From contig NZ_JADPJI010000005.1 in assembly GCF_023073355.1 (NCBI RefSeq), forward strand, positions 62,001 to 126,000: a DNA stretch of 64,000 nt. Reading direction: 5' to 3'. How positions within the stretch are numbered: position 1 is the stretch's first letter; each line of letters starts with the position of its first letter. The DNA comes from Bradyrhizobium sp. 199. GTDB taxonomy: Bacteria; Pseudomonadota; Alphaproteobacteria; Rhizobiales; Xanthobacteraceae. A model generated the notes under the pieces. The model searched no databases and was not told where the DNA came from. It saw only the letters and a list, made by a program, of their open reading frames with translations. The translations under genes were made by a program, and so were the position numbers. Shown here piece after piece: positions 10,755 to 20,217 of this stretch.

Positions 10755-11168
10755 ATGGGCAAACTCGTTATCCGTGCGGGCGATTTCACTTTCGATGCCC
10801 GCTTCGAGGAGCAGCTGGCACCCAAGACCGTCGCCGCCTTCCGCAAGGCGCTGCCGTTCGAAAGCCACATCATCCATGTGCGTTGGAGCGGCGAGGGCGT
10901 GTGGATGCCGCTCGGTGATCTCGACTTCGGCGTCGGCTACGAGAACCACACCAGCTATCCCGCGCCCGGCCAGATCATTCTCTATCCCGGCGGCATCAGC
11001 GAGACCGAGATCCTTCTCGCTTACGGCGGCGTGCAGTTCGCGAGCAAGATGGGCCAGCTCGCCGGCAACCATTTCATCACGCTGACCTCGGGGCTGGAGA
11101 ACCTGGCGACGCTGGGCAAGAGCGTGCTGTGGAAAGGCGCGCTGCCGATCCGTTTCGAGGAAGCCTGA
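10755..11168 (+). CDS. DUF3830 cyclophilin-like protein
   Basis: A 137-residue protein of the DUF3830 family, which has a cyclophilin-like beta-barrel. Visible features are FRKALPFESHIIHVRWSGE, the aromatic VGYENHTSYPAPGQ and ILYPGGISETEILLAYG. The start at 10755 begins the conserved region; the longer reading frame upstream belongs to the broken gene before it. Its stop abuts the GTG of the allantoinase gene with no gap, so it is the first gene of the ureide operon. Its biochemical role is not established; an accessory role in purine breakdown is inferred from position. Confidence 0.8.
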   Translation: MGKLVIRAGDFTFDARFEEQLAPKTVAAFRKALPFESHIIHVRWSGEGVWMPLGDLDFGVGYENHTSYPAPGQIILYPGGISETEILLAYGGVQFASKMGQLAGNHFITLTSGLENLATLGKSVLWKGALPIRFEEA

Positions 11169-12104
11169 GTGGCCGATACAAGCTACCCACGCGATCTCCG
11201 CGGCTACGGCCGCAACCCGCCGCACCCGCAATGGCCTGGTGACGCACGCGTCGCGGTGCAGTTCGTCGTCAATTTCGAGGAAGGCGGCGAGAACAACATT
11301 TTGCACGGCGACCGCGCCTCGGAAGCCTTTCTGTCCGACGTTCTCGGCGCGCAGCCCTGGCCGGGTCAGCGCCACGCCAATATCGAGTCGATGTTCGAAT
11401 ATGGCTCGCGCGCCGGATTCTGGCGACTGTGGCGGATGTTCACCGCGCGCAACTGGCCGACCACGGTGTTCGGCGTCGCCACCGCGCTGAAGCGCAATCC
11501 CGAGATCGTGGCGGCGATGAAGGAGGCGAGCTGGGATATCGCCAGCCACAGCCTGAAATGGATCGAGCACAAGGACATGACCGAGGCGCAGGAGCGCGCC
11601 GAGATCGCGGAGGCGATCCGCGTCCACACAGAAGCCACCGGTTCGCGTCCGCTCGGCTGGTACACCGGGCGCTCCTCGATCAACACCAACCGTCTGCTGA
11701 TGGAGGAAGGCGGCTTCCTCTATCTCTGCGATTCCTATGCCGACGATCTGCCCTATTGGATCAAGGGTGCGAGCGGCAAGCAGCTCATCATTCCCTATAC
11801 GCTCGACGCCAACGACATGCGCTTCATCAATCCGCAGGGCTTTGCCGAAGGCGAGCAGTTCTTCACCTATCTGAAGGATGCCTTCGACGTGCTCTATGCC
11901 GAAGGCGAGAGCGCGCCGAAGATGATGTCGGTGGGCCTGCACTGCCGCCTCGCCGGGCGGCCCGGCCGCGCCGCCGGTTTGATCCGCTTCCTGGATTACA
12001 TCGGCAAGCACGAGCGCGTCTGGGTGCCGACCCGATTGCAGATCGCGCAGCACTGGCACGACAAGCATGCGCATCTGGCGGCCGACGCATTCGAGGTCGG
12101 ATAA
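11169..12104 (+). CDS. puuE: Allantoinase PuuE, polysaccharide-deacetylase family
   Basis: A 311-residue cofactor-light allantoinase that opens allantoin to allantoate. NodB/polysaccharide deacetylase-fold features seen are VQFVVNFEEGGENN, EYGSRAGFWRLWRMF, the WPTTVFGVATAL segment, DIASHSLKWIEH and GWYTGRSS. PuuE-specific features include ENNILHGD and GLHCRLAGRPGR. The GTG start directly follows the DUF3830 stop, and its own stop is 3 bases before the next gene, so translation is coupled. It acts just after the ring-opening steps catalysed by the next gene's product. Confidence 0.93.
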   Translation: MADTSYPRDLRGYGRNPPHPQWPGDARVAVQFVVNFEEGGENNILHGDRASEAFLSDVLGAQPWPGQRHANIESMFEYGSRAGFWRLWRMFTARNWPTTVFGVATALKRNPEIVAAMKEASWDIASHSLKWIEHKDMTEAQERAEIAEAIRVHTEATGSRPLGWYTGRSSINTNRLLMEEGGFLYLCDSYADDLPYWIKGASGKQLIIPYTLDANDMRFINPQGFAEGEQFFTYLKDAFDVLYAEGESAPKMMSVGLHCRLAGRPGRAAGLIRFLDYIGKHERVWVPTRLQIAQHWHDKHAHLAADAFEVG

Positions 12105-12107
12105 GGA

Positions 12108-12995
12108 ATGTCACAGATCTCGCTGGCCGATCTCAACGCAGCAAGCAACGCCGATTTCGTCGCGGCGCTCGCCAACGTCGTCGAATACTCGCCGTGGATC
12201 GCCGAGCAGCTCGCTGGCAAGCGGCCGTTCGCCGGCATCAATCAGTTGCACACAGCGTTGATGGCGGCGATCCAGAGCGCCGAGCCGGAGGCGCAACTGG
12301 CGCTGATCCGGGCGCATCCCGATCTCGCCAACAAGACCCAGCGCGCGGCAGGGCTCACGGCGGAATCAACTGACGAGCAGAACAGCGCTGGGCTCGACCG
12401 GCTGTCGGAGGCCGAGTACGCGGCGTTCGGGCGCGTCAACAACGCCTATCGCGACAAGTTCGGCTTCCCCTATATCGTCTGCGTGCGCCGCCACACCAAA
12501 GAGTCCGTGCTGCGCGACTTCGAGGTCCGGTTGCGCAATATCGCAAAGACCGAGACGCGGCGTGCGATCGAGGAGATCGGTCGCATTTCGGCGCTCCGGC
12601 TGGATCAGCTCGTCATTGCCGACGACAAGCTGAAGGTGCATGGCCGGTTGTCGACGCATGTGCTGGACAATCACATTGGCAAGCCCGCGGCCGGCATCCC
12701 GATTGAGCTGGTGGAACTCGCGAGCCTCGGCGAGAGCCGCGTCATCGCGCGGGGGGTCACCAATGCGGACGGTCGCACCGATCATCCGCTGATCGGCGGC
12801 CGCCCGTTGCCGATCGGCCGCTACGAGCTCAGATTCAACGTTGCCAAATATTATGCCGGACGCAATGTGCCGCTGTCCGATCCGCCGTTCCTCGACGAAA
12901 TCCCGCTGCACTTTGCGATCAGCGAGCCGGAAGGCCATTACCACGTGCCGTTGCTGGTCACGCCCTGGAGCTATTCGACCTATCGTGGCAGTTAG
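12108..12995 (+). CDS. Bifunctional OHCU decarboxylase / 5-hydroxyisourate hydrolase
   Basis: A 295-residue fusion. Residues 1-165 are a UraD-type 2-oxo-4-hydroxy-4-carboxy-5-ureidoimidazoline decarboxylase (LIRAHPDLA, SAGLDRLSEAEYAAF, FGFPYIVCVR). Residues 178-295 are a transthyretin-like 5-hydroxyisourate hydrolase (LSTHVLDNHIGKPA, NADGRTDHPL, HYHVPLLVTPWSYSTYRGS with the diagnostic C-terminal YRGS). Together they convert 5-hydroxyisourate to S-allantoin for PuuE. The fusion guarantees equal amounts of both steps. The urate oxidase that should supply the substrate is not in this window. It converges with the xanthine dehydrogenase gene, the stop codons overlapping. Confidence 0.95.
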   Translation: MSQISLADLNAASNADFVAALANVVEYSPWIAEQLAGKRPFAGINQLHTALMAAIQSAEPEAQLALIRAHPDLANKTQRAAGLTAESTDEQNSAGLDRLSEAEYAAFGRVNNAYRDKFGFPYIVCVRRHTKESVLRDFEVRLRNIAKTETRRAIEEIGRISALRLDQLVIADDKLKVHGRLSTHVLDNHIGKPAAGIPIELVELASLGESRVIARGVTNADGRTDHPLIGGRPLPIGRYELRFNVAKYYAGRNVPLSDPPFLDEIPLHFAISEPEGHYHVPLLVTPWSYSTYRGS

Positions 12996-15718
12996 CTGCC
13001 GAACTTGTCGTGCAGCGCCGGAAACAGCCGATCCGGCTTGAAGGGTGGCGCGGTGAAGCGGATGCCGGTGGCATTGGCAATCGCGTTGCCGAGCGCGGCG
13101 GCAACCGGATTGTACGGGCTCTCGCTCATCGACTTAGCGCCAAGCGGCCCGATCGTGTCGCACGTCTCGGCGAAGTACACCTCCGTGCGCGGCACGTCGG
13201 CGAAAGAGGGCAGGTGGTAGTCGCGGAATTTCGGGTTGGTGACGCGGCCGCTCGCGTCGATCACCATCTCCTCGTAGAGCGCGGCGCCGAGCGCCTGCGC
13301 GACGCCGCCTTCGACCTGACCGCGGCACTGCATGGGATTGGCGACGATTCCAGCGTCCGCCGCCTGCACGCTCCTGAGAATCCTGAGCTCGCCGGTGCCC
13401 TTGTTCACGGCGATACGAAGCCCCTGGACGTTGAAGCCGACCGAACGCGGCGTGCCCTCGGAATTGCCGCTGCTCGCGAATGGCTGTCCGCGTTCGCGCG
13501 CGAGCTTGACCAATTCGGTAAAGGGCATGCGCCGGACGCCGCTGACGACGGCATTGTCTTCGAGCACACAGGCCTGGACGTCGCACAGCCACGCACCGGC
13601 GGCCGCCGCCTTCAGCTCGGTCGCAAGCTGCATGGAAGCCGCATGAGTCGCCTTGCCGGCGACAAACATGCCCGCGCTGCCGTAGGCGCCGGTGTCGTGG
13701 CCGCCATGGGCCGTGTCGGACTGGCGCAGGCGGATTCTGTCGACGGTGGTCGCGAGCGTGGTCGCTGCAATCTGCCGGTGCACCGTGCTGGTGCCGTTGC
13801 CGAACTCTGCGGTGCCGACGGTGAGGTCGAAACCGCCGTCCTCGCTGAGCGCGATCGTGGCGTCGGCGATGTGCCCCGCTGGCGGCGCCGAGTCGATCAT
13901 GGTGAGAGCGATACCGTCGCCGATCAGCCATTCCGGCGAAAGCTCCGGCTGCGGGCCATCAGCCTGCATGGCGCGCTCGACGAGATCGAGGCATTGGTCG
14001 AGCCCGTAGGAGCCATAGACGACGTCGTGAAATTCGGATGGTGGCGGCGACAGCATGGGGTCGCCGTCCCTCACGATGTTGCGCCGGCGCATCTCGTACG
14101 GGCTGATGCCGAGCTGCCTTGCCAGCTCGTCGATTGCGGCTTCCACAGCGATCAGCGCCTGCGGCAGGCCGTAGCCGCGAAACGCCCCCGCCGGCACCGT
14201 GTTGGTGTAGACAGCGGCGCCGTCGACCCGCTTGTTCGGACAATTATACACGCTGATGGACTCGGCCAACGCATGGAACATCACGGGGCCGGCGTGATTG
14301 CCGTAAGCGCCGGTGTTGGAGAGCAGATCGAGCTGAAGCGCGGTGAGCTTGCCGCTCGCATCGGAGCCAGCCTTGATATGGACCCGCATCGGGTGCCGCG
14401 TCGAGGTCGCGATGAACTGCTCCTCGCGCGTGAGCTCCAGCTTCACGGGACGTCCGGTCCTTAGCGCGGCGAGCGCTAGAATGTCCTCGACGAACATCTC
14501 CTGCTTGCCGCCAAAGCCGCCGCCGACGCGCCCGCAGAACACACGCACTTTGTCCATGGGGAGCTCAAAGATCTCGGACAGCGCGCGGCGGGTCAGGAAC
14601 GGCACCTGGGTCGAGGTGCGGACGTTGAGCACGCCCGAAGCATCGAGCCAGGCGAGCCCGCCATGGGTCTCCAGCGCCGCATGCTGCACGCGATGGCTGT
14701 GAAAGGTGCCTTCATAGGTGACCGCGGACGTCAGGAGCGCCGTCGCGACGTCGCCAAACTCGCCGTGGGTCTCAGCGGCAAGGTTGCGCTGGGGATCGGC
14801 GATGCGGTTCGCCCTGGTTCGATCAGGGTGAATGATCGGTGCGCCAGGCGCCATCGCCTGCTCCGGATCGATGAGCGCGGGCAAAATCTCGTAATCCACC
14901 TTGAGCCGGCGGCATGCCTCTTCGGCGGCGGCTTCGCTCTCGGCGACGACGGCAGCAACCCGCTGTCCGATGAAGCGGACGACGTCGTCGAGAATGCGGG
15001 TGTCCTCTGGGTCCATCCAGTCCTTCTCGTGCCGCGCAGTGGACATCAGGACAGACGGCGCATCCTCATACGTCAGCACCGCGTGCACGCCGGGAATCCT
15101 CAGCGCTTCCGACGTGTCGATCGCGACGATCCTGGCGTGAGCATGAGGCGACCGCAGCAGCTTGATGCGCAGCAGGCCGTCGATGGCGGTGTCGAAGGTG
15201 TAGCGGGCCGTGCCGCGCACGATGTCAGGGCCCGCCGGTGCCGGCAGGCTGCGGCCGAAGGCGGAACCGGCCTCGACACTCGCCTCGACATTGGTCTTGC
15301 CGAGCAGTGCATCCTCGATCGAGCGATAGCCGGTGCAGCGGCAGATATTGCCCTTCAGCGCTGCGCCGAGATCGGTTCGCTGAGCCTGGTTCAGCGAGAC
15401 GCAGGTCAGGATCATGCCGGCGGTGCAGAAGCCGCATTGGAAGCCCTGCGCATCGAGGAAGGCCTGCTGCATCGGATGCGTGCCGCTCTCTCCGCCCAGA
15501 CCTTCGATCGTGGTCACAATGCGTCTCTCGGCGCGGAACGCCGGGATCAGGCAGCTATGCACCGGCTCCCCGTCGAGCAGCACGGTGCAGGCGCCGCAAT
15601 CGCCGGCATCGCAGCCCTTCTTCACGCCGAAATGGCCGAGTTCGCGCAAGAACGTGCGCAGACACTGGCCGGCGCGCGGCGTCTGCGCAAACGACTTTCC
15701 GTTGACCTCGAAGCTCAT
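12992..15718 (-). CDS. Xanthine dehydrogenase, 2Fe-2S domain fused to molybdopterin subunit
   Basis: A 908-residue protein. Residues 1-75 are a plant-type 2Fe-2S domain (GCDAGDCGACTVL). Residues 76-150 are the second 2Fe-2S helical domain (CGFCTAGM, CRCTGYRS). From about 160 it is the molybdopterin-binding xanthine oxidase domain (RVGGGFGGKQE, AFRGYGLPQ). The catalytic-Glu loop near 862-868 reads GAKSMSESP, keeping Glu but replacing the usual G-V-G before it. It would hydroxylate hypoxanthine and xanthine to urate. FAD is on a separate subunit encoded by the overlapping upstream gene (ATGA overlap at 15715-15718). Confidence 0.93.
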   Translation of the reverse strand: MSFEVNGKSFAQTPRAGQCLRTFLRELGHFGVKKGCDAGDCGACTVLLDGEPVHSCLIPAFRAERRIVTTIEGLGGESGTHPMQQAFLDAQGFQCGFCTAGMILTCVSLNQAQRTDLGAALKGNICRCTGYRSIEDALLGKTNVEASVEAGSAFGRSLPAPAGPDIVRGTARYTFDTAIDGLLRIKLLRSPHAHARIVAIDTSEALRIPGVHAVLTYEDAPSVLMSTARHEKDWMDPEDTRILDDVVRFIGQRVAAVVAESEAAAEEACRRLKVDYEILPALIDPEQAMAPGAPIIHPDRTRANRIADPQRNLAAETHGEFGDVATALLTSAVTYEGTFHSHRVQHAALETHGGLAWLDASGVLNVRTSTQVPFLTRRALSEIFELPMDKVRVFCGRVGGGFGGKQEMFVEDILALAALRTGRPVKLELTREEQFIATSTRHPMRVHIKAGSDASGKLTALQLDLLSNTGAYGNHAGPVMFHALAESISVYNCPNKRVDGAAVYTNTVPAGAFRGYGLPQALIAVEAAIDELARQLGISPYEMRRRNIVRDGDPMLSPPPSEFHDVVYGSYGLDQCLDLVERAMQADGPQPELSPEWLIGDGIALTMIDSAPPAGHIADATIALSEDGGFDLTVGTAEFGNGTSTVHRQIAATTLATTVDRIRLRQSDTAHGGHDTGAYGSAGMFVAGKATHAASMQLATELKAAAAGAWLCDVQACVLEDNAVVSGVRRMPFTELVKLARERGQPFASSGNSEGTPRSVGFNVQGLRIAVNKGTGELRILRSVQAADAGIVANPMQCRGQVEGGVAQALGAALYEEMVIDASGRVTNPKFRDYHLPSFADVPRTEVYFAETCDTIGPLGAKSMSESPYNPVAAALGNAIANATGIRFTAPPFKPDRLFPALHDKFGS

Positions 15719-16542
15719 GACGGCATCGCTCCCAGCAGCTCGCAGCGAATCTCTTCAGCGAGCCGAAGCGTCATGTGCTTGCGCCAGAGCGGCTGCCCGT
15801 GGATGTCGGTGTGGTACAGATCGTCCGTGATCTGCTGCTTGATCGCGTCGCGCAGCGTGCTTGCGGCCGGGACCCCTCGAAAGGACAGTTGGATCGGCCG
15901 CACGGTCGATGCGGTGACCGTGAGCGTCAGCGAGTCATCGATATCAAGGCTGCCGATGAGCAGCGCTGCCGAGCGGCCGACCGGCGCCAGCGAAATCTGG
16001 CGAAATGCGGTGCGGCGCTTCAGCGCGGCGATTGGAATGTCGATCTGGCGAAGCAGGTCGCCCGGCGTTAGGCGATTGCGCTGGTTGCCAGTGACGAAGT
16101 CGACGACAGGAACGTTCTGCTCGCGCCCGCCGGCCTTCCAGATGGTGCAGACGCCGTCGAGCGCGGAGGTGAGCGAGATCATCGGTCCCGCCGGCAGCGA
16201 CATGCAGAGATTGCCGCCGACGGTCGCGGTCTTCCAGATCTTGAACGAGGCAAGAAAGGCGCGGCAGCACTGGCCGATCAGCGGCGCGGCGAGCCAGTCA
16301 GGCGGGCAGGCAAGTCCGTCGAGCTCCGCGATGGTGCAGGTGGCGGCGATCGAGAGATGGCTCTCGGTGATCGTCAGCGCCGGCCATTTCAGGTCGGTGA
16401 GATCGATCAGCCGCGTCAGCTGCGTTTGCGGCTCCGAGAACAGCCAGGTGCCGCCCGCGAGCCAGGCATCGCCTGCCGTCCACGCGGGCAGCTGCGTGCG
16501 CGTTTGCGGATGGGCGACCGCTGTGATGGTATTCAAATCCAT
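15715..16542 (-). CDS. FAD-binding subunit of xanthine dehydrogenase-type hydroxylase
   Basis: A 275-residue CO dehydrogenase flavoprotein-like subunit that passes electrons from the Fe-S domains to NAD. FAD-binding signatures are LAGGTWLFSEPQ (near residue 27) and TATVGGNLCMSLPAGP. The C-terminal CO_deh_flav_C domain follows from about 165. The start at 16542 opens the conserved N-terminus; the frame stays open further upstream but that part has no family features. The stop overlaps the start of the 908-residue subunit as ATGA, so the two are translationally coupled. It is divergent from the 8-oxoguanine deaminase-like gene. Confidence 0.9.
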   Translation of the reverse strand: MDLNTITAVAHPQTRTQLPAWTAGDAWLAGGTWLFSEPQTQLTRLIDLTDLKWPALTITESHLSIAATCTIAELDGLACPPDWLAAPLIGQCCRAFLASFKIWKTATVGGNLCMSLPAGPMISLTSALDGVCTIWKAGGREQNVPVVDFVTGNQRNRLTPGDLLRQIDIPIAALKRRTAFRQISLAPVGRSAALLIGSLDIDDSLTLTVTASTVRPIQLSFRGVPAASTLRDAIKQQITDDLYHTDIHGQPLWRKHMTLRLAEEIRCELLGAMPS

Positions 16543-16688
16543 GGCTGCGCCAGCGCTTCCGTCGGGTGAATCGTCCAAGAGAAAGTGTTGCAAGACGGGA
16601 GCCAAGTGGCAACAACAAGTCGGAGCAAGGACGCAGTCGTCCTCCGCCTTGGGGGCCCCCGTCAGCGGATGTGAGGAGAAGCGGGACC

Positions 16689-18038
16689 ATGAGCGATTCA
16701 TTGCCGATCTGGATCAAGGATCCCTTGGCCATCCTCGCCGATGGTGCCGAGCGCGGCATCGTGGTGAAGGACGGCCGGATCGTCGAGCTCGTCCCGGCCG
16801 GCAGTACGCCTGCGACCGCTGACGTCGCGGTGTTCGATGCCGGCGAACACGTCGTGCTGCCGGGCCTGATCAACACCCATCATCACTTCTACCAGACGCT
16901 GACGCGGGCGCTTCCGGCGGCGATGGACCGCGAGCTGTTCCCCTGGCTCCAGGCGCTCTATCCGGTGTGGGCGCGGCTAACGCCTGAAGCGCTCGAGCTC
17001 GGCGTCACCGTGGCGATGTCCGAACTGCTGCTCTCCGGCTGCACCACCACGACCGATCATCACTACGTCTTCCCCGCGGGGCTCGAGGACGCGGTCGATA
17101 TCGAGGCCGGCGTCGCAAAGCGGCTCGGAATGCGCGTGCTGCTGACGCGCGGCTCGATGAATCTGTCGCAGCGCCACGGCGGCCTGCCGCCCGACAGCGT
17201 CGTGCAGGACGAGGACACGATCCTCGCCGACAGCGCGCGCGTGGTGGCGAAGCATCACCAGCGCGGTCCGGCTGCCATGGTGCAGATCGCGCTGGCCCCT
17301 TGCTCGCCGTTCTCCGTGACGACCTCGCTGATGCGCGCCACCGCCGGTCTTGCTGAAAAACTCGACGTGCGCCTCCACACCCATCTCGCCGAGACCGACG
17401 ACGAGAACAAATTCTGCGAGCAGATGTATGGCTGCCGCCCGCTCGACTATCTCGAACAATGCGGCTGGCTCAATGCGCGCACGTGGCTCGCCCATGGCAT
17501 CTTCTTCAACGCGGACGAGATGAAGCGTCTCGGGAAGGCAAGGACGACCATCAGCCATTGCGCCTGCAGCAATCAATTGCTGGCGTCCGGCTGCTGTCCC
17601 GTGTGCGAGATGGAGGAGGCCGGGGTCGGAATCGGGATCGGTGTCGACGGCTCGGCCTCGAACGACGGCTCGAACCTGATGCAGGAGGTGCGGGCCGCGT
17701 TCCTGCTCCAACGGGCGCGCTATGGCGTGACCAAGGTCAGCCACAAGGATGCGTTGCGCTGGGCCACCAGGGGTTCGGCGGCCTGCGTCGGCCGGCCGGA
17801 ACTCGGCGAGATCGCGGTCGGCAAGGCCGCCGATCTCGCGCTGTTCAAGCTCGACGAGCTGCGCTTCTCCGGCCATGGCGATCCGCTGGCGGCGCTGGTG
17901 CTATGCGGGGCGCATCGCGCCGACCGGGTGATGGTGGCCGGACAATGGGCCGTGATCGACGGCGCGGTCCCGGGCCTGGATGTCGCTGACCTGATCCGCC
18001 GCCACAGCTCGGCGGCGCGGGCCATGCAGACCGCATAG
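16689..18038 (+). CDS. 8-oxoguanine deaminase-like amidohydrolase
   Basis: A 449-residue metal-dependent amidohydrolase (AtzB/TrzN/guanine deaminase branch). Metal ligands are visible in GLINTHHHFYQTL (HxH near residue 66), THLAETDDE (about 238), and GVDGSASNDGSN (about 321), the last being typical of 8-oxoguanine deaminases, as is TTTTDHHYVFP. It would release ammonia from an amino-purine to give urate or xanthine. The start has AGGAGA upstream. It is divergent from the xanthine dehydrogenase operon and convergent with the nucleoside importer genes, which suits a purine-scavenging role. Confidence 0.87.
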   Translation: MSDSLPIWIKDPLAILADGAERGIVVKDGRIVELVPAGSTPATADVAVFDAGEHVVLPGLINTHHHFYQTLTRALPAAMDRELFPWLQALYPVWARLTPEALELGVTVAMSELLLSGCTTTTDHHYVFPAGLEDAVDIEAGVAKRLGMRVLLTRGSMNLSQRHGGLPPDSVVQDEDTILADSARVVAKHHQRGPAAMVQIALAPCSPFSVTTSLMRATAGLAEKLDVRLHTHLAETDDENKFCEQMYGCRPLDYLEQCGWLNARTWLAHGIFFNADEMKRLGKARTTISHCACSNQLLASGCCPVCEMEEAGVGIGIGVDGSASNDGSNLMQEVRAAFLLQRARYGVTKVSHKDALRWATRGSAACVGRPELGEIAVGKAADLALFKLDELRFSGHGDPLAALVLCGAHRADRVMVAGQWAVIDGAVPGLDVADLIRRHSSAARAMQTA

Positions 18039-18145
18039 GGGCAGAAATTGAAAGAGGGGGCGACCACAAGTGCCGGGTGCTTCTGGCCACCCCCTCCGAA
18101 CCTCCTCCGCGAGGAGCAGGTGATTTGGGTAAAGCAAGAAGCGTG

Positions 18146-19225
18146 CTACTTGCCCGGCAGCTTATCATCGATGCCTTTGACGTAGAAATTCATGCCGAGA
18201 ATCTGGCCGTCGTCGAGGTGATCGCCGCCCTTGCACTCCACCGGCTTGCCGTCCTGCCCAATGATCGGGCACTTGAACGGATGCAGCTTGCCCGCGGTGA
18301 TCGCGGCCTGGGCATCCTCCGCCATCTTCTTCACCTCGTCGGGCATGTTGGTATAGGGCGCCATCGCGAACATGTGGCTGTCGAGGCCGCCCCAGCTGTC
18401 CTCGGACTTCCAGGTTCCGGCGAGCTCGGCCTTGACGCGTTCGATGTAGTAGGGCCCCCAGGTGTCCAGGATCGAGGTGAGCTGGGTCTTCGGCCCGAAC
18501 TTGATCATCTCGGAATCTTGCCCGAAGGCGAGCTTGCCGCGTTCGCTGGCAATCTGCATCGCGGCGGGCGAATCCGTGTGCTGCATGATGACGTCGGCGC
18601 CCTGGTCGATCAGCGCCTTGGCGGCGTCGGCCTCCTTGCCGGGATCGAACCAGGTGTTGGCCCAGATGATCTTGGCCTTGATGTTCGGGTTGATGGTCTG
18701 CGCCGCCAGCATCGTCGCGTTGATGCCGGAGACGACCTCCGGAATCGGGAATGAGCCGATATAGCCGAGCACGCCCGACTTCGACATCTTGGCCGCGATC
18801 AGACCCTGAATGTAACGGCCCTGCCACCACTTGGCCGAGTAGGTCGACATGTTCGGATTGCGCTTGTAGCCCGTGGCGTGCTCGAAATGCACGTTCGGAT
18901 ATTTCTTGGCGACCTTCAGCGTCGGGTCCATGTAGCCGAACGAAGTCGTGAAGATCAGCTTGTTGCCGGCGCGCACGAGCTGCTCGATCGAGCGCTCGGC
19001 ATCCGGGCCTTCAGGCACGTTCTCAAGATAGGTGGTCTCGATCTTGTCGCCTAGTTCCTTCACCAGCGCCTGACGCGCGAGATCGTGCTGATAGGTCCAG
19101 CCGAGATCTCCGATCGGACCCAGATAGATGAAGCCGACCTTCAGCTTGTCGGCGGCGGAGGTTGCACTGACGCTCCCGGCGAGCAAGAGCCCGGTAGCAA
19201 GCGCGAGAAATGATTTCCTCATCAT
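18146..19225 (-). CDS. BMP family ABC transporter substrate-binding protein
   Basis: A 359-residue periplasmic binding protein of the basic membrane protein (PnrA-like) family. It has a signal peptide (residues 1-24, ending VSATSAADKL) without an obvious lipobox. Family features are VGFIYLGPIGDLGWTYQHD, SFGYMDPTLKVAKKYPNVHFEH and GVLGYIGSFPIPEVVSGINA. Family members bind nucleosides or purine-like ligands. The second of two adjacent ATG codons or the first may be used; GGAG lies 4-7 bases upstream. It is the last gene of the importer operon and lies next to purine catabolic genes. Confidence 0.92.
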   Translation of the reverse strand: MMRKSFLALATGLLLAGSVSATSAADKLKVGFIYLGPIGDLGWTYQHDLARQALVKELGDKIETTYLENVPEGPDAERSIEQLVRAGNKLIFTTSFGYMDPTLKVAKKYPNVHFEHATGYKRNPNMSTYSAKWWQGRYIQGLIAAKMSKSGVLGYIGSFPIPEVVSGINATMLAAQTINPNIKAKIIWANTWFDPGKEADAAKALIDQGADVIMQHTDSPAAMQIASERGKLAFGQDSEMIKFGPKTQLTSILDTWGPYYIERVKAELAGTWKSEDSWGGLDSHMFAMAPYTNMPDEVKKMAEDAQAAITAGKLHPFKCPIIGQDGKPVECKGGDHLDDGQILGMNFYVKGIDDKLPGK

Positions 19226-19299
19226 CGATCTCCAAACATCAGGGGAAAGCCACGATCCGCAACGCGCGCGCCCCATCGCGCACGCCGCGGAAATGAAAT

Positions 19300-20217
19300 T
19301 CAGCGGTCAGGTACGAACACGGTGCCGAGCGCGGCCGGTGCGGTCGAGCCGCCGCTGCGCGCGCGGGAGAGCAGGACAAGAACGATGATGGTCGCGAGAT
19401 ACGGCAGCGCCGACATGAACTGCGAGGGGATCCCAACGCCCCAGCCCTGCGCATGCAGTTGCAGGATCGTCACCGTGCCGAAGAGATAGGCGCCGACCAC
19501 GAGCCGGCCCGGCCGCCAGGACGAGAACACTACGAGCGCCAGCGCGATCCAGCCGCGACCCGCGGTCATGCCCGGGATGAAGAACGGCGTATAGGCGAGC
19601 GGCAGATAGGCGCCGGCGAGCCCAGCGCAGGCGCCGCCGAACATCACGGCGAAGGTGCGGATGCGGAGCACGGGGTAGCCGAGCGCATGCGCGGAGACGT
19701 GGTTGTCGCCGCAGGCGCGCAGGATCAATCCTGCTCGCGTGCGGTACAGGAACCACCAGACGCCGACGACGAGTGCAACGGAGACATAGACGAAGGCATC
19801 CTCGCCGAACAGCACGCGGCCGGCCAGCGGGATGTCGGTGAGGCCTGGAATGGAAAGGTGAACTGCAGGGGTGATGCGCTCGCCGACGAAGCGGGCACCG
19901 ATCAGTCCGGACAGCCCGACACCGAAGATGGTCAGCGCGAGACCCGTCGCCACCTGGTTGACGGCGAGCCCGAGGGCCATCAAAGCGAAGATCAGCGACA
20001 TCATCGTGCCCGCGACGATGCCGAACAGCGCGCCAATGAAAATCGATCCAGTGAGCCAGGCACCGGCAAAGCCGCAGGCCGCGCCGACGATCATCATGCC
20101 CTCGACGCCGAGGTTGAGCACGCCGGAGCGCTCGGCGACGAGCTCGCCGGTCGCCGCAATCAGCAGCGGCGTCGAGGCGGCGAGCACCGCGAGGATGATG
20201 GCCTCAACCAACTCCAC
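19300..20217 (-). CDS. Nucleoside-type ABC transporter permease (second)
   Basis: A 305-residue inner-membrane permease of the BPD_transp_2/NupQ type with eight or more helices. Recognisable segments are TGELVAERSGVLNLGVEGMM (the conserved N-terminal permease motif), ATGLALTIFGVGLSGLIG, and GMTAGRGWIALALVVF. Its start overlaps the end of the first permease gene by 14 bases. With that permease it would form the membrane channel through which the BMP-bound ligand enters. Confidence 0.92.
   Translation of the reverse strand: MELVEAIILAVLAASTPLLIAATGELVAERSGVLNLGVEGMMIVGAACGFAGAWLTGSIFIGALFGIVAGTMMSLIFALMALGLAVNQVATGLALTIFGVGLSGLIGARFVGERITPAVHLSIPGLTDIPLAGRVLFGEDAFVYVSVALVVGVWWFLYRTRAGLILRACGDNHVSAHALGYPVLRIRTFAVMFGGACAGLAGAYLPLAYTPFFIPGMTAGRGWIALALVVFSSWRPGRLVVGAYLFGTVTILQLHAQGWGVGIPSQFMSALPYLATIIVLVLLSRARSGGSTAPAALGTVFVPDR

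Noticed and set aside
13010..14464. A 484-codon plus-strand frame opposite xanthine dehydrogenase
   Set aside because: High-GC shadow; Arg/Gly/Ala-biased composition without domain-like segments, while the minus strand has Fe-S and Mo motifs.
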